From: Streptomyces sp. SAI-135
GTDB lineage: Bacteria; Actinomycetota; Actinomycetes; Streptomycetales; Streptomycetaceae
NCBI RefSeq assembly: GCF_029893805.1
Contig: NZ_JARXYP010000002.1
Coordinates: forward strand, 4,588,001 to 4,652,000
DNA length: 64,000 bases
Direction of reading: 5' to 3'
Shown: in pieces, positions 50,789-60,230 of the stretch
How the letters are laid out: each line of letters starts with the position of its first letter
How positions within the stretch are numbered: the first letter of the stretch is position 1
Translations under genes and position numbers: made by a program
Notes under the pieces: model-generated
Told to the model about the DNA's origin: nothing
The model's database searches: none
What the model saw: the letters and a program-made list of their open reading frames with translations, nothing else

Positions 50789-50802
50789 GTTTCACGTGAA
50801 AC
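50789..50802. promoter_or_regulatory. parS site (ParB binding)
   Basis: GTTTCACGTGAAAC, a perfect consensus extended to a 16-bp palindrome (50788-50803), between the hypothetical gene and the LLM oxidoreductase gene. Confidence 0.92.
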
Positions 50803-50828
50803 ACGGCCCGGCGCATACGCTCGGACAC

Positions 50829-51731
50829 ATGAGTCTGCGTCTGAGCACCGTGATCCTCCCCCACCGCCGCTGGAACGAGGGGGGCCGTGAGACCTGGCAG
50901 CGCGCGGAGCAGCTCGGCTTCCACACCGGATACACCTACGACCACCTCTCCTGGCGCACCTTCCGTGACGGGCCCTGGTTCGGTGCCGTGCCCACCCTGA
51001 CCGCGGCCGCGGGCGTGACCGACCGGCTGCGCCTGGGCACCCTGGTGACCTCGCCGAACTTCCGGCACCCGGTGACCCTCGCCAAGGAACTGATCACCCT
51101 CGACGACATCTCCGGTGGCCGCGTCACCCTCGGCATCGGCGCGGGCGGCACCGGTTTCGACGCCACCGCACTCGGCCAGGACCCCTGGAGCCCGCGCGAG
51201 CGCGCCGACCGCCTCGCCGAGTTCATCCCGCTGCTCGACCGCCTCCTCACCGAGGACTCCGTGTCCTACGAGGGCGACTTCTACTCGGCGCACGAGGCCC
51301 GCAACATCCCCGGCTGCGTCCAGCGGCCCCGGCTGCCCTTCGCCGTGGCCGCCACCGGTCCGCGCGGCCTGAAGCTCGCCGCCCGCCACGGGCAGGCGTG
51401 GGTGACCACCGGTGACCCGAAGCTGTACGAGAACGGCACACCCGAGCAGTCCCTCCAGGCCCTCCGCGGCCAGATCGACAAGCTCACCGACAGCTGCGCG
51501 GCGATCGGCCGGGACGTGAGCACACTGGACCGGATCCTGCTCACCGGTTTCACCCCGGACCGCGGACGTCCGCTCACCTCCCTCGACGCGTTCGTCGACT
51601 TCGCGGGGCGCCACCGGGAACTGGGCTTCACGGAGCTCGTGATCCACTGGCCGATCCCCGACTCGGACTTCGCCGCCGAGCAGAAGGTCTTCGAGCAGAT
51701 CGCCATGGAGGCCCCGGCACAGCTGGGCTGA
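50829..51731 (+). CDS. LLM-class flavin-dependent oxidoreductase
   Basis: 300 residues from ATG 50829. A luciferase-like TIM barrel: [52 protein letters not shown] (the conserved VTSPxxRHP of the F420/FMN family) and [19 protein letters not shown]. Such proteins are F420- or FMN-dependent oxidoreductases with varied small-molecule substrates. Downstream of a parS site, monocistronic. Confidence 0.88.
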   Translation: MSLRLSTVILPHRRWNEGGRETWQRAEQLGFHTGYTYDHLSWRTFRDGPWFGAVPTLTAAAGVTDRLRLGTLVTSPNFRHPVTLAKELITLDDISGGRVTLGIGAGGTGFDATALGQDPWSPRERADRLAEFIPLLDRLLTEDSVSYEGDFYSAHEARNIPGCVQRPRLPFAVAATGPRGLKLAARHGQAWVTTGDPKLYENGTPEQSLQALRGQIDKLTDSCAAIGRDVSTLDRILLTGFTPDRGRPLTSLDAFVDFAGRHRELGFTELVIHWPIPDSDFAAEQKVFEQIAMEAPAQLG

Positions 51732-51832
51732 GAGGGCGTTCCCGGGGCGGGTGGGGCCCGCCCCGTGTCGTCCGTGTCTCACCCGTGCGGGCACCCGCAC
51801 GGACGTGCACGCATATGCGGGAGAATGAGCGG

Positions 51833-52699
51833 GTGACCTCAGCGACTCGACAGCCCGAGACCCCGGCCGCCGGCATACCGCCGCGCCTGATCGCCACCGA
51901 TCTCGACGGCACTCTGCTGCGCGACGACAAGTCGGTGTCCCCACGCACGGTCGCGGCCCTCGCCGCCGCCGAGGAGGCCGGCATCGAGGTCTTCTTCGTC
52001 ACCGGTCGCCCGGCCCGCTGGATGGATGTCGTCAGCGACCACGTCCACGGCCACGGCCTCGCCATCTGCGGCAACGGCGCCGCGGTGGTCGACCTGCACG
52101 GCGGTCCCGGTGCCCACCGGTTCGTGAAGGTGCGCGAGCTGGCCCGGGAGAACGCGCTGGACGCCGTACGGCTGCTGCGGGAGGCGGCACCCGGCACGGT
52201 GTACGCGGTCGAGCAGACGTACGGCTTCTACCAGGAGCCGGACTATCCGAAGCTGCACATGGAGATCCCGGACAACCTCGCGCCCGCCGAGGAACTGCTG
52301 GCCGAGGACGGTCCCGGTGCCGCCGAGCCGGTGCTGAAGATCCTCGCCTACCACCCCTCGCTCGACCCGGACGCCTTCCTCACCCTGTCCCGGCTGGCCA
52401 TCGGCGACCGTGCCAACGTCACCCGGTCCAGCCCCAGCGCCCTGCTGGAGATCAGCGGCCCCGACGTCTCCAAGGCCAGCACGCTCGCCCTGTGCTGCGC
52501 CGAGCGCGGCATCTCGCACGAGCAGGTCGTGGCTTTCGGAGACATGCCCAACGACGTCGAGATGCTCACCTGGGCGGGACAGTCGTACGCGATGGGCAAC
52601 GCCCACCCCGACGTGATCGCGGCGGCCTCAGGGCGGACCGTCGCCAACAACGACGACGGGGTGGCCGTGGTGATCGAGCGGATGCTGGAGCGGCTGTAG
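51833..52699 (+). CDS. Cof-type HAD hydrolase
   Basis: 288 residues from GTG 51833 (GGGAG upstream); ATG 51815 is in frame. HAD motifs: [25 protein letters not shown], Lys in SKASTLALC and [18 protein letters not shown]. It is a paralogue of the HAD gene after serS (same subfamily, about 12 kb away). Substrate unknown; probably a sugar phosphate or nucleotide. Confidence 0.92.
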   Translation: MTSATRQPETPAAGIPPRLIATDLDGTLLRDDKSVSPRTVAALAAAEEAGIEVFFVTGRPARWMDVVSDHVHGHGLAICGNGAAVVDLHGGPGAHRFVKVRELARENALDAVRLLREAAPGTVYAVEQTYGFYQEPDYPKLHMEIPDNLAPAEELLAEDGPGAAEPVLKILAYHPSLDPDAFLTLSRLAIGDRANVTRSSPSALLEISGPDVSKASTLALCCAERGISHEQVVAFGDMPNDVEMLTWAGQSYAMGNAHPDVIAAASGRTVANNDDGVAVVIERMLERL

Positions 52700-52758
52700 C
52701 GGGCCGTCGGAGCGGCTGTAGGGGCGTCGCGGGTCCGCGGAGGAACACCCCGCTCGGC

Positions 52759-53820
52759 TCAGCCGACCGGCACCCCGCGGGCCGACAGCCACGGCACCGG
52801 GTCCACGGCCGAGCCGGTCTCGGGTGTGACCCGCACCTCGAAGTGCAGGTGCGGGCCGGTCGAGTTGCCGCTGGTGCCCGACTGGCCGATCCACTGCCCG
52901 GACGCGACGCTCGCCCCCTGGTCGACGGTGACGGCGGCGAGGTGGGCGTACTGCGTGAAGTAGCCGTCCGCGTGCTCGATCACGATCTCGATGCCGAAGG
53001 CACCGCCGCAGGACACCTTCACCACCCGCCCCGCGCCCACCGCCCGCACCGGCGTCCCGATCGGCACCGCGAAGTCCTGCCCCGTGTGCCGGCTCGCCCA
53101 CCGCGTCCCACCGCTGCCGAACCCGGCGGACAGCTCGTACCCCACCACCGGAGCGACCCAGGTGCCCTCCGCGGCCCGCTGCGGTTGGTCCAGGGGCACG
53201 GCGCCCCGGCACGAACCGGCCGCCACCGAGGCGTCGGCCTGTCCCTGCAACCGCCCTCGCGCCTCCTCCAGTGTCTGCTCGATCTCCCCCTTCAGAGCGG
53301 CGAGTTCGGCCCTGCGCCGCTCCAAGCCGCGCCAGACCGCCGCCGCCTTCGCTTCGTCCGCCACCAGCCGCGCCTCGGCCCGTCGGCTCTTCTCGACCGC
53401 GTTGTCGACGGCCAGCCTCGTCCGGGAGAACACGTGTTGGCCCCGCATCAGGTCGGCGGGATCGGTGGCGAAGATGATCTGTGCGGTGAGCGGGAGACCG
53501 CCGCCGTCGCGGTACTGGGCCCGGGCGATACGGCCGAGTTCCTGGCGCAGCACGGCGATCTCCCGCCGCTCCCTCCCCAGGAGCTCGTCGAACCACTGCG
53601 TCCGCGCCCGCTGCGCCTCCGCCTCCTGGCGCCCCGCCTCGTACCGTTGGGTCGCCAGCGCCGCGTCCTGGTACAGCCGCAGCACCTGCGCACCGGCCCC
53701 CGGATCACCGTCCGTCCGGGGGCCCCGGCCGTCCGCGGCGTCCGCCGGCCGTGCCGCCAGCATCACGCACGCGCACAGCAGAGCCGGAACGAGCAGCGGA
53801 TGGCGGCGAGGTGATCGCAT
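52759..53820 (-). CDS. Secreted M23-family peptidoglycan endopeptidase with coiled coil
   Basis: 353 residues. Signal peptide about 1-28 (LLVPALLCACVMLAARPADA). A long helical coiled-coil region (about 50-190, rich in E/R/A) precedes the LytM domain with zinc ligands His-Asp in RHTGQDFAVP and His in PHLHFEV. This layout matches EnvC/RipA-like cell-wall hydrolases, which split septal peptidoglycan. Catalytic residues are intact, so it is probably an active hydrolase rather than an activator. Confidence 0.9.
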   Translation of the reverse strand: MRSPRRHPLLVPALLCACVMLAARPADAADGRGPRTDGDPGAGAQVLRLYQDAALATQRYEAGRQEAEAQRARTQWFDELLGRERREIAVLRQELGRIARAQYRDGGGLPLTAQIIFATDPADLMRGQHVFSRTRLAVDNAVEKSRRAEARLVADEAKAAAVWRGLERRRAELAALKGEIEQTLEEARGRLQGQADASVAAGSCRGAVPLDQPQRAAEGTWVAPVVGYELSAGFGSGGTRWASRHTGQDFAVPIGTPVRAVGAGRVVKVSCGGAFGIEIVIEHADGYFTQYAHLAAVTVDQGASVASGQWIGQSGTSGNSTGPHLHFEVRVTPETGSAVDPVPWLSARGVPVG

Positions 53821-53914
53821 GTCAGCGATCCTGTCCCGGGCGTCCGGACGCGGTCCTGTTCAAGTCGTACGGCCGGGGGACCCATTGCTGCGGACGGGTT
53901 CAGCACGAGGGGCC

Positions 53915-56900
53915 TCAACGCGCCGCCACCAGCAGCTCCGACTCCGCCTCCCGCTCGGCCATCCCCCGCAGGGGCCCCTCCACACCCGCCGCCAGCTCCG
54001 CATAGGAACCCCGCTGCACGACCCGCCCCTCGTCGAGAACGACCACCTCGTCCACCGACTCGAGCCCGGCCAGCCGGTGCGTGATGAGAAGGGTCGTACG
54101 GCCCTCGGTGGCGGCCAGCAGATCGGCCGTGAGCGCGTCGGCGGTCGGCAGGTCGAGATGTTCGGCCGGCTCGTCCAGCAGCAGGACGGGGAAGTCGGCG
54201 AGCAGTGCCCGGGCCAGCGCGAGCCGCTGGCGCTGGCCACCGGACAGCCATGCCCCGTGCTCGCCGACCAGGGTGTCCAGCCCGTCGGGCAGGCTCTCGG
54301 CCCAGTCGAGCAGCCGGGCCCGCCGCAGTGCGTCCCGCAACTCCTCCTCACTCGCGTCCTTCTTGGCGAGGAGCAGGTTCTCCCGCACCGAGCTGTCGAA
54401 GAGGTGGGCGTCCTGGGCGCACAGACCCACCAGCCGCCGTACGTCGTCGCTGTGCAGCCCGTAGGCGTCCACACCCCCCAGGGTGTAGGTGCCGGAGTCC
54501 GCGTCCAGGAAGCGCAGCAGTACCTGTGCGAGCGTCGTCTTGCCGGAGCCTGAGGCGCCGACCACGGCGATCCTCCTGCCCTCCGCGAGGGTGAGGTCGA
54601 GACCGGCGAGCGCGTCCCGGTCCTGGCCCTCGTGCCTGGCGGTCACTCCCCTGAGGACGACCGGGAACGGCGAGGCGGGCGCCTGCCGAGCGTGCTCCGG
54701 CTCCCGTACCGGCTCGGGCGCGTCCAGGACCTCGTGGACGCGCTCCGCGCTCCTGCGCACCCGCTGGCGGTACTGCACGGCGAGCGGCAGTCCGAGGACC
54801 GCCTCGAAGGCAGCCAGCGGAGTGAGCACGACGACGGCCATGGCGACCCCGCCGAGCCGCCCGGCCGCGACCGCCTGGGCGCCGACAAGAGCGGTCGCGG
54901 TGACGGTCAGGCCGCAGATCAGGGCGGTGAGGCCGTCACCGAGTGCGGTGGCGGTGGCGGCGCGGGAGGCGATCCGGGTGAGGACGCCGTCGGCCCGCCG
55001 TGCCTCGGCGGCACGGCCCGGCAGGGCACCTGCGACCGTCAACTCCGCGGTGCCGGTGAGGAGATCGGTCACGCGGGTCGACAGTTCCCCGCGGGCGGGG
55101 GCCAGCCTGCGCTCGGCACGGCGGGCCACGGCCCCCGTGATGAGCGGGACACCGGCACCGGCGGCCAGCAGGCCCACGGCCAGCGCCGCACCGGCCTCCG
55201 GCAGCAGCCAGGCCGTGAAGCCCACGGAGGCCGCCGACACCACGACGGCGGCACCGGCGGGCAGCAGCCAGCGCAGCCAGTAGTCCTGCAGCGCGTCCAC
55301 ATCGGCGACGAGCCGCGAGAGCAGATCCCCCCGGCGAGCCGTGCGCAGACCGGCGGGCGCCAGCCGCTCCAGACGCCGGTACACGGCGACCCGGGTGTCG
55401 GCGAGCATGCGCAGCACCGCGTCGTGCGACACCAGCCGCTCCGCGTACCGGAACACGGCCCGCCCGATCCCGAAGGCCCGGGTCGCCGTCACGGCCACCA
55501 TCAGATACAGCACGGGCGGCTGCTGCGAGGCCCGCGAGATCAGCCAGCCGGAGGTGGCCATCAGTCCCACGGCACTGCCGAGGGCCAGGCTGCCGAGCAG
55601 CAGCGCGAGCGCGAGCCGGCCTCGTCGGGGGCCGGACATGGCACGGACACGGGCGAGAACGCTGCGCGCCCGGACGTTCTGCTCTTCCTTCCCGTGCTCG
55701 GCGTTCACGGGTCCGACGGCCTCGATCGTGCGCGCCGGGGCCGTGCCGGTCACGGTGGGCGCGGGGACCGGTGCCGCGGGCTCCGACAGCCGCACGACCC
55801 GGTCCGCCACCCCGAGCAGCGCCGGCCGGTGCACCACCAGCAGCACCGTCCTCCCGGCCGCCAGCCGCCGTACCGCCGCCACGACCTCCGCCTCGGTCGC
55901 CCCGTCGAGCGCCGCCGTCGGCTCGTCCAGGAGCAGGACCGGACGGTCCGCGAGGAACGCCCGGGCCAGCGCGAGCCGTTGCCGCTGCCCGGCGGAGAGC
56001 CCGGCCCCGTCCTCACCGAGCACGGTGTCGGAACCCAGAGGAAGGGCGTCGACGAACTCGAGGGCTCCCGCGTCGGCCAACGCCCGCCGTACCGCGTTCT
56101 GGTCGGCGTCGGGTCGTGCCAGCTTGACGTTCTCGGCGATCGTCCCGGCGAACAGCTGCGGCCTCTGCGGCACCCATGCGATGCGTGACCGCCACTGCTC
56201 CAGGTCGGCCTCGGTGAGATCGGTTCCCCCGATCCGCACCCGCCCCTCGGTCGGGGACACGAATCCCAGCAGGACGTTCAGCAGCGTCGACTTGCCCGCC
56301 CCGCTGGGCCCGACCAGCGCGACCGTCTCACCCGGCGCCACCTCGAAGGACACGTCCGTGACGGCGTCCCCCGAGCGGCCGGGGTACCTGACCGTGACCC
56401 CCTCGAAGGCCAGCGCACCGGCGGGTGCGACAGCCGTGCCCGATTCCGGTACCGGCGTCTCCAGCACCGAGAAGATCTCCTCGGCGGCCGCCAGCCCCTC
56501 CGCCGCCGCGTGATACTGCGCACCCACCTGCCGCAGCGGCAGATACGCCTCGGGGGCCAGGATGAGGATGACCAGGCCGTCGTACAGGTCCATCTCGCCG
56601 TGGACCAGACGCATCCCGATCGTGACGGCGACCAGCGCCACCGAGAGCGTCGACAGCAGCTCCAGGGCGAAGGAGGAGATGAAGGCGATCCGCAGCGTCC
56701 GCATGGTCGCCTGCCGGTACTCCCCGGTGATGCGCCGGATCGACTCGGCCTGCGCCTTGGCCCGGCCGAACACCTTCAGCGTCGGCAGCCCCGCGACGAC
56801 GTCCAGGAAGTGGCCTGACAAGCGCGACAGCAACTGCCACTGACGGTCCATCCGGGACTGCGTGGCCCAGCCGATCAGCACCATGAAGACCGGGATGAGA

Positions 56901-57415
56901 GGCAGGGTTCCGACGATGATGGCCGCCGAGACCCAGTCCTCGGTCACGATCCGCGCCAGCACCGCCACCGGCACGACCACCGCAAGGCCCAACTGAGGCA
57001 GATAGCGCGAGAAGTAGTCGTCGAGGGCGTCGACTCCCCTCGTGGCGAGGGCGACCAGGGAACCCGTCCGCTGCCCGCTCAGCCAGCCGGGCCCGAGCGT
57101 GGTCGCCCGTTCCAGCAGTCGCCCCCTCAGCTCCGACTTCACCGCCGCACTCGCCCGGTGTGCGGCGAGCTCGGTGAGCCAGGCGACGAGTCCACGGCCG
57201 ACGGCGACCGTCGCCAACAGCAGCAGGGGAGTGCGGAGTTCGGCAACCGCCAGGCCGTGCTGGAACGCTCCGACCACGATCTCGGCGATGAGCATCGCCT
57301 GCGCGATGACCAGCAGGGCTCCGACGCCTCCCAGGCCCACGACGGCCGCCAGGAACAGGCGGGTGGCCCGGGTGTATCGGAGCAGACGCGGGTCGATCGG
57401 TTTCACGTGAAACAC
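53915..57415 (-). CDS. cydDC: Fused CydD-CydC ABC transporter for cytochrome bd assembly
   Basis: 1166 residues: two complete half-transporters in one chain. The first (about 1-570) has six helices, Walker A GPSGAGKST, signature LSAGQRQRLALA and Walker B LLLDEPTAALD. The second (about 590-1166) has Walker A GASGSGKTT, signature LSGGQRQRLALA and LLLDEPAEHLD. It exports thiols (cysteine/glutathione-like) needed for haem insertion into cytochrome bd. Fusion of the two halves is standard in Streptomyces. Two parS sites lie just upstream, the first overlapping the start. Confidence 0.93.
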   Translation of the reverse strand: MFHVKPIDPRLLRYTRATRLFLAAVVGLGGVGALLVIAQAMLIAEIVVGAFQHGLAVAELRTPLLLLATVAVGRGLVAWLTELAAHRASAAVKSELRGRLLERATTLGPGWLSGQRTGSLVALATRGVDALDDYFSRYLPQLGLAVVVPVAVLARIVTEDWVSAAIIVGTLPLIPVFMVLIGWATQSRMDRQWQLLSRLSGHFLDVVAGLPTLKVFGRAKAQAESIRRITGEYRQATMRTLRIAFISSFALELLSTLSVALVAVTIGMRLVHGEMDLYDGLVILILAPEAYLPLRQVGAQYHAAAEGLAAAEEIFSVLETPVPESGTAVAPAGALAFEGVTVRYPGRSGDAVTDVSFEVAPGETVALVGPSGAGKSTLLNVLLGFVSPTEGRVRIGGTDLTEADLEQWRSRIAWVPQRPQLFAGTIAENVKLARPDADQNAVRRALADAGALEFVDALPLGSDTVLGEDGAGLSAGQRQRLALARAFLADRPVLLLDEPTAALDGATEAEVVAAVRRLAAGRTVLLVVHRPALLGVADRVVRLSEPAAPVPAPTVTGTAPARTIEAVGPVNAEHGKEEQNVRARSVLARVRAMSGPRRGRLALALLLGSLALGSAVGLMATSGWLISRASQQPPVLYLMVAVTATRAFGIGRAVFRYAERLVSHDAVLRMLADTRVAVYRRLERLAPAGLRTARRGDLLSRLVADVDALQDYWLRWLLPAGAAVVVSAASVGFTAWLLPEAGAALAVGLLAAGAGVPLITGAVARRAERRLAPARGELSTRVTDLLTGTAELTVAGALPGRAAEARRADGVLTRIASRAATATALGDGLTALICGLTVTATALVGAQAVAAGRLGGVAMAVVVLTPLAAFEAVLGLPLAVQYRQRVRRSAERVHEVLDAPEPVREPEHARQAPASPFPVVLRGVTARHEGQDRDALAGLDLTLAEGRRIAVVGASGSGKTTLAQVLLRFLDADSGTYTLGGVDAYGLHSDDVRRLVGLCAQDAHLFDSSVRENLLLAKKDASEEELRDALRRARLLDWAESLPDGLDTLVGEHGAWLSGGQRQRLALARALLADFPVLLLDEPAEHLDLPTADALTADLLAATEGRTTLLITHRLAGLESVDEVVVLDEGRVVQRGSYAELAAGVEGPLRGMAEREAESELLVAAR
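57400..57413. promoter_or_regulatory. parS site overlapping the start of cydDC
   Basis: GTTTCACGTGAAAC, perfect. The minus-strand start of cydDC (57415) lies at its edge, so the first codons (MFHVK) are encoded by parS. Confidence 0.92.
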
Positions 57416-57435
57416 ACCCTCTTCTCAAAGGGCAT

Positions 57436-57449
57436 GTTTCACGTGAAAC
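57436..57449. promoter_or_regulatory. parS site within a 24-bp perfect palindrome
   Basis: A perfect parS extended to an uninterrupted palindrome from 57431 to 57454, in the gap between cydB and cydDC, 36 bp from the preceding parS. The extension could also form a hairpin that lowers read-through from cydB to cydDC. Confidence 0.92.
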
Positions 57450-57465
57450 ATGCCCCATATCGGGC

Positions 57466-58470
57466 TCAGTGTGCGGCTTCGGCGATGTGCTGCGTACCGA
57501 TGCGCTTACGGAAGACCCAGTACGTCCAGCCCTGGTAGAGCAGGACGATCGGTGTGGCGATCCCCGCACACCAGGTCATGATCTTCAGGGTGTACGGGCT
57601 CGACGAGGCGTTGGTGACCGTCAGGTTCCAGTCCGCGTCGAGGGAGGACGGCATGACGTTCGGGAAGAGCGTCAGGAAGAGCATGGCCACGGCGGCCACG
57701 ATGGTGACGCCCGACAGCGCGAACGACCAGCCCTCACGACCCGCCTGGTTGGCCACCAGGGCGGCGACCAGCGCGGCCACGGCGACCACCAGCGCGACCA
57801 GGCTCTTGGCGTCACCGCTGTCGACCTGCGTCCAGAGCAGGAAGACCAGCGCCAGCACAGCCGTGACAAGACCGATCCGGGTCGCCAGCTTCCGGGCCCG
57901 CTCCCTGATCTCCCCGACGGTCTTCAGGGCCGTGAACACCGTTCCGTGGAAGGTGAACAGGGTCAGCGTCACCAGCCCGCCGAGCAGGGCGTACGGATTG
58001 AGCAGGTCCCAGAGGGAACCCACGTACTCGAAGTGCTGGTCGATCTTCACCCCGCGCACGATGTTGCCGAAGGCCACGCCCCACAGGAACGCGGGGATCA
58101 GGGAGGCCCAGAAGATCGCGTTCTCCCAGTTGCGCTGCCAGTTCTCCTCGGGCCGCTTGGCCCGGTACTCGAAGGCGACACCCCGGACGATCAGGCAGAC
58201 CAGGATGACCAGCAGCGGCAGGTAGAAGCCGGAGAAGAGGGTCGCGTACCAGTCGGGGAAGGCGGCGAAGGTCGCACCGCCCGCCGTCAGCAGCCAGACC
58301 TCGTTGCCGTCCCACACGGGACCGATGGTGTTGATCAGGACGCGCTTCTCGGTCCGGTCGCGGGCGAGCAGCTTGGTGAGGACACCGACTCCGAAGTCGA
58401 AGCCCTCCAGGAAGAAGTAGCCGATCCACAGGACGGCGATGAGCACGAACCAGACGTCGTGAAGTTCCAT
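57466..58470 (-). CDS. cydB: Cytochrome bd ubiquinol/menaquinol oxidase subunit II
   Basis: 334 residues, about nine transmembrane helices. It begins MELHDVWFVLIAVLWIGYFF with the conserved FLEGFDFGVG, and has WDGNEVWLLTAGG and AFPDWYATLFSGFYLPL in the early loops. It forms the structural partner of CydA in the high-affinity oxidase. It starts 18 bases after cydA and is co-transcribed with it. Confidence 0.95.
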   Translation of the reverse strand: MELHDVWFVLIAVLWIGYFFLEGFDFGVGVLTKLLARDRTEKRVLINTIGPVWDGNEVWLLTAGGATFAAFPDWYATLFSGFYLPLLVILVCLIVRGVAFEYRAKRPEENWQRNWENAIFWASLIPAFLWGVAFGNIVRGVKIDQHFEYVGSLWDLLNPYALLGGLVTLTLFTFHGTVFTALKTVGEIRERARKLATRIGLVTAVLALVFLLWTQVDSGDAKSLVALVVAVAALVAALVANQAGREGWSFALSGVTIVAAVAMLFLTLFPNVMPSSLDADWNLTVTNASSSPYTLKIMTWCAGIATPIVLLYQGWTYWVFRKRIGTQHIAEAAH

Positions 58471-58488
58471 GACTCGATCTCCCTCGGC

Positions 58489-59997
58489 CTAGTACGAGAA
58501 GGCCATCGGCTTGTCGGCGTCACGGGTGTCGCCGCCGATCTTCGTGGGCGGGTTGAGGTCGGCCTCGCTGAGCTCGGGCGGGCCGGCCTTGACGTACTTC
58601 ACGAGCAGCTTGACCTCGACGACGGCGAGGATGGCGTACAGAGCCGTGAAGACGAGCATCGAGATGAGGACCTCGGCCTGGGAGACGCCGGGGGAGACCG
58701 CGTGCCGGGTCTGCAGGACGCCGTAGACGACCCACGGCTGGCGGCCCATCTCGGTGAAGATCCAGCCCCAGGAGTTGGCGATCAGGGGGAAACCCAGGGT
58801 CCAGATCGCCACGAGCCAGTAGAGCCTGCCGAGCTTGGGGCTGAGGGCCTTGTTCTTGAACAGGACCAGGTGCGGCACCTCGTCCTCGCCGACCCTCAGG
58901 TGCTGCGGGAGCATGAACTTCTTGCGGGTCAGCCAGAGTCCGGCGAGACCGATGGCGAAGGACGCCATGCCGAAGCCGATCATCCAGCGGAAGGCCCAGA
59001 AGGTGACGGGGATGTTGGGACGGTAGTCGCCCGGCCCGTACTTCTGCTGCTCGGCCTTGTTGACGTCGTTGATGCCGGGGACGTACGAGGTGAAGTCGTC
59101 GTTGGCGAGGAAGGACAGCAGGCCCGGGATCTCGATGGCCACGCTGTTGTGGCCCTTCTCCACGTCGCCGTAGGCGAAGATCGAGAAGGGTGCGGAGTCC
59201 TGGCCGTCCCACAGGGCCTCGGCGGCGGCCATCTTCATCGGCTGCTGCTTGAACATGACCTTGCCGAGCGTGTCACCGCTGATCGCGGTGAGCATGCCGG
59301 CCACGACCACGGTGACGAGGCCGAGGCGCAGCGAGGTCTTCATCACGGCGATGTGCTTCTTGCGGAACAGATGGAAGGCCGCGATGCCGACCATGAAGGC
59401 GCCACCGGTCAGGAAGGCGGCCGACATGGTGTGGAAGACCTGGGTGAGCGCGGTGTTCTGGGTCAGCACCGCCCAGAAGTCCGTGAGTTCGGCGCGGCCC
59501 CGCTCCTTGTTGATCCGGTAGCCGACGGGGTGCTGCATCCACGAGTTGGCCGCGAGGATGAAGTACGCCGACAGGATCGTGCCGATCGAGACCATCCATA
59601 TGCAGGCCAGGTGGACCTTCTTGGGCAGCTTGTCCCAGCCGAAGATCCACAGGCCGATGAAGGTGGACTCGAAGAAGAAGGCGATCAGTGCTTCGAAGGC
59701 GAGCGGGGCACCGAAGACGTCACCGACGAACCGCGAGTAGTCGGACCAGTTCATGCCGAACTGGAACTCCTGCACGATGCCGGTGACCACGCCCATCGCG
59801 ATGTTGATCAGGAAGAGCTTGCCCCAGAACTTGGTGGCCCTGAGGTACTTCTCCTTCTCCGTGCGCACCCATGCGGTCTGGAGGCCCGCCGTGAGGGCGG
59901 CCAGGGAGATCGTCAGGGGGACGAACAGGAAGTGGTAGACGGTGGTGATGCCGAACTGCCAGCGCGCCAGGGTCTCCGGCGCCAGAGCCAGGTCCAC
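58489..59997 (-). CDS. cydA: Cytochrome bd oxidase subunit I
   Basis: 502 residues. It carries the haem ligands: His in the first helix (ARWQFGITTVYHFLFVPLTI) and Met and His further on. It also has GRQPWVVYGVLQTRHAVSPG, the diagnostic C-terminal motif, and a short Q-loop typical of Gram-positive CydA. It reduces O2 at low tension and is regulated by redox state through Rex in Streptomyces; a Rex-like operator sits 55 bp upstream (60053-60068). Confidence 0.96.
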   Translation of the reverse strand: MDLALAPETLARWQFGITTVYHFLFVPLTISLAALTAGLQTAWVRTEKEKYLRATKFWGKLFLINIAMGVVTGIVQEFQFGMNWSDYSRFVGDVFGAPLAFEALIAFFFESTFIGLWIFGWDKLPKKVHLACIWMVSIGTILSAYFILAANSWMQHPVGYRINKERGRAELTDFWAVLTQNTALTQVFHTMSAAFLTGGAFMVGIAAFHLFRKKHIAVMKTSLRLGLVTVVVAGMLTAISGDTLGKVMFKQQPMKMAAAEALWDGQDSAPFSIFAYGDVEKGHNSVAIEIPGLLSFLANDDFTSYVPGINDVNKAEQQKYGPGDYRPNIPVTFWAFRWMIGFGMASFAIGLAGLWLTRKKFMLPQHLRVGEDEVPHLVLFKNKALSPKLGRLYWLVAIWTLGFPLIANSWGWIFTEMGRQPWVVYGVLQTRHAVSPGVSQAEVLISMLVFTALYAILAVVEVKLLVKYVKAGPPELSEADLNPPTKIGGDTRDADKPMAFSY

Positions 59998-60052
59998 GTC
60001 GCCGCTCCTTACCTCACAGGCTTGTGGAACAAATGCTTGTAAAGCGAGCGCT

Positions 60053-60068
60053 TGTGAAAGCGTTCACA
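60053..60068. promoter_or_regulatory. Rex operator (ROP) upstream of cydA
   Basis: TGTGAA-AGCG-TTCACA, a perfect inverted repeat of the Rex consensus. It is part of a larger nested symmetrical region (CTTGTGAA ... TTCACAAG, 60051-60076). In Streptomyces coelicolor Rex represses the cydABCD operon until NADH rises. Confidence 0.85.
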
Positions 60069-60175
60069 TTCACAAGCAATTATGACGCATGGCAGTTCGA
60101 CGCGGGATGGGCGGGGGGTCCCTGAGCGGGTCCGATAGGTCACATCTGAAGGGACCGATCGGCCCCTGGCGCACA

Positions 60176-60209
60176 GAAGGCCGGGGTTTCACGTGAAACC
60201 CCGGCCTTC
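60176..60209. terminator. 34-bp perfect palindrome: hisC terminator containing parS
   Basis: A loop-free 17-bp inverted repeat starts 22 bases after the hisC stop on the minus strand. Its centre (60186-60199) is a perfect parS, GTTTCACGTGAAAC. The palindrome could form a transcription terminator and still be bound by ParB as DNA. Confidence 0.85.
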
Positions 60210-60230
60210 CACAGAGTCACTCGCCGCGCG

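Noticed and set aside
57469-60042. An 857-codon plus-strand frame opposite cydA and cydB
   Set aside because: It is a GC-bias shadow of two clearly recognised oxidase genes on the minus strand.
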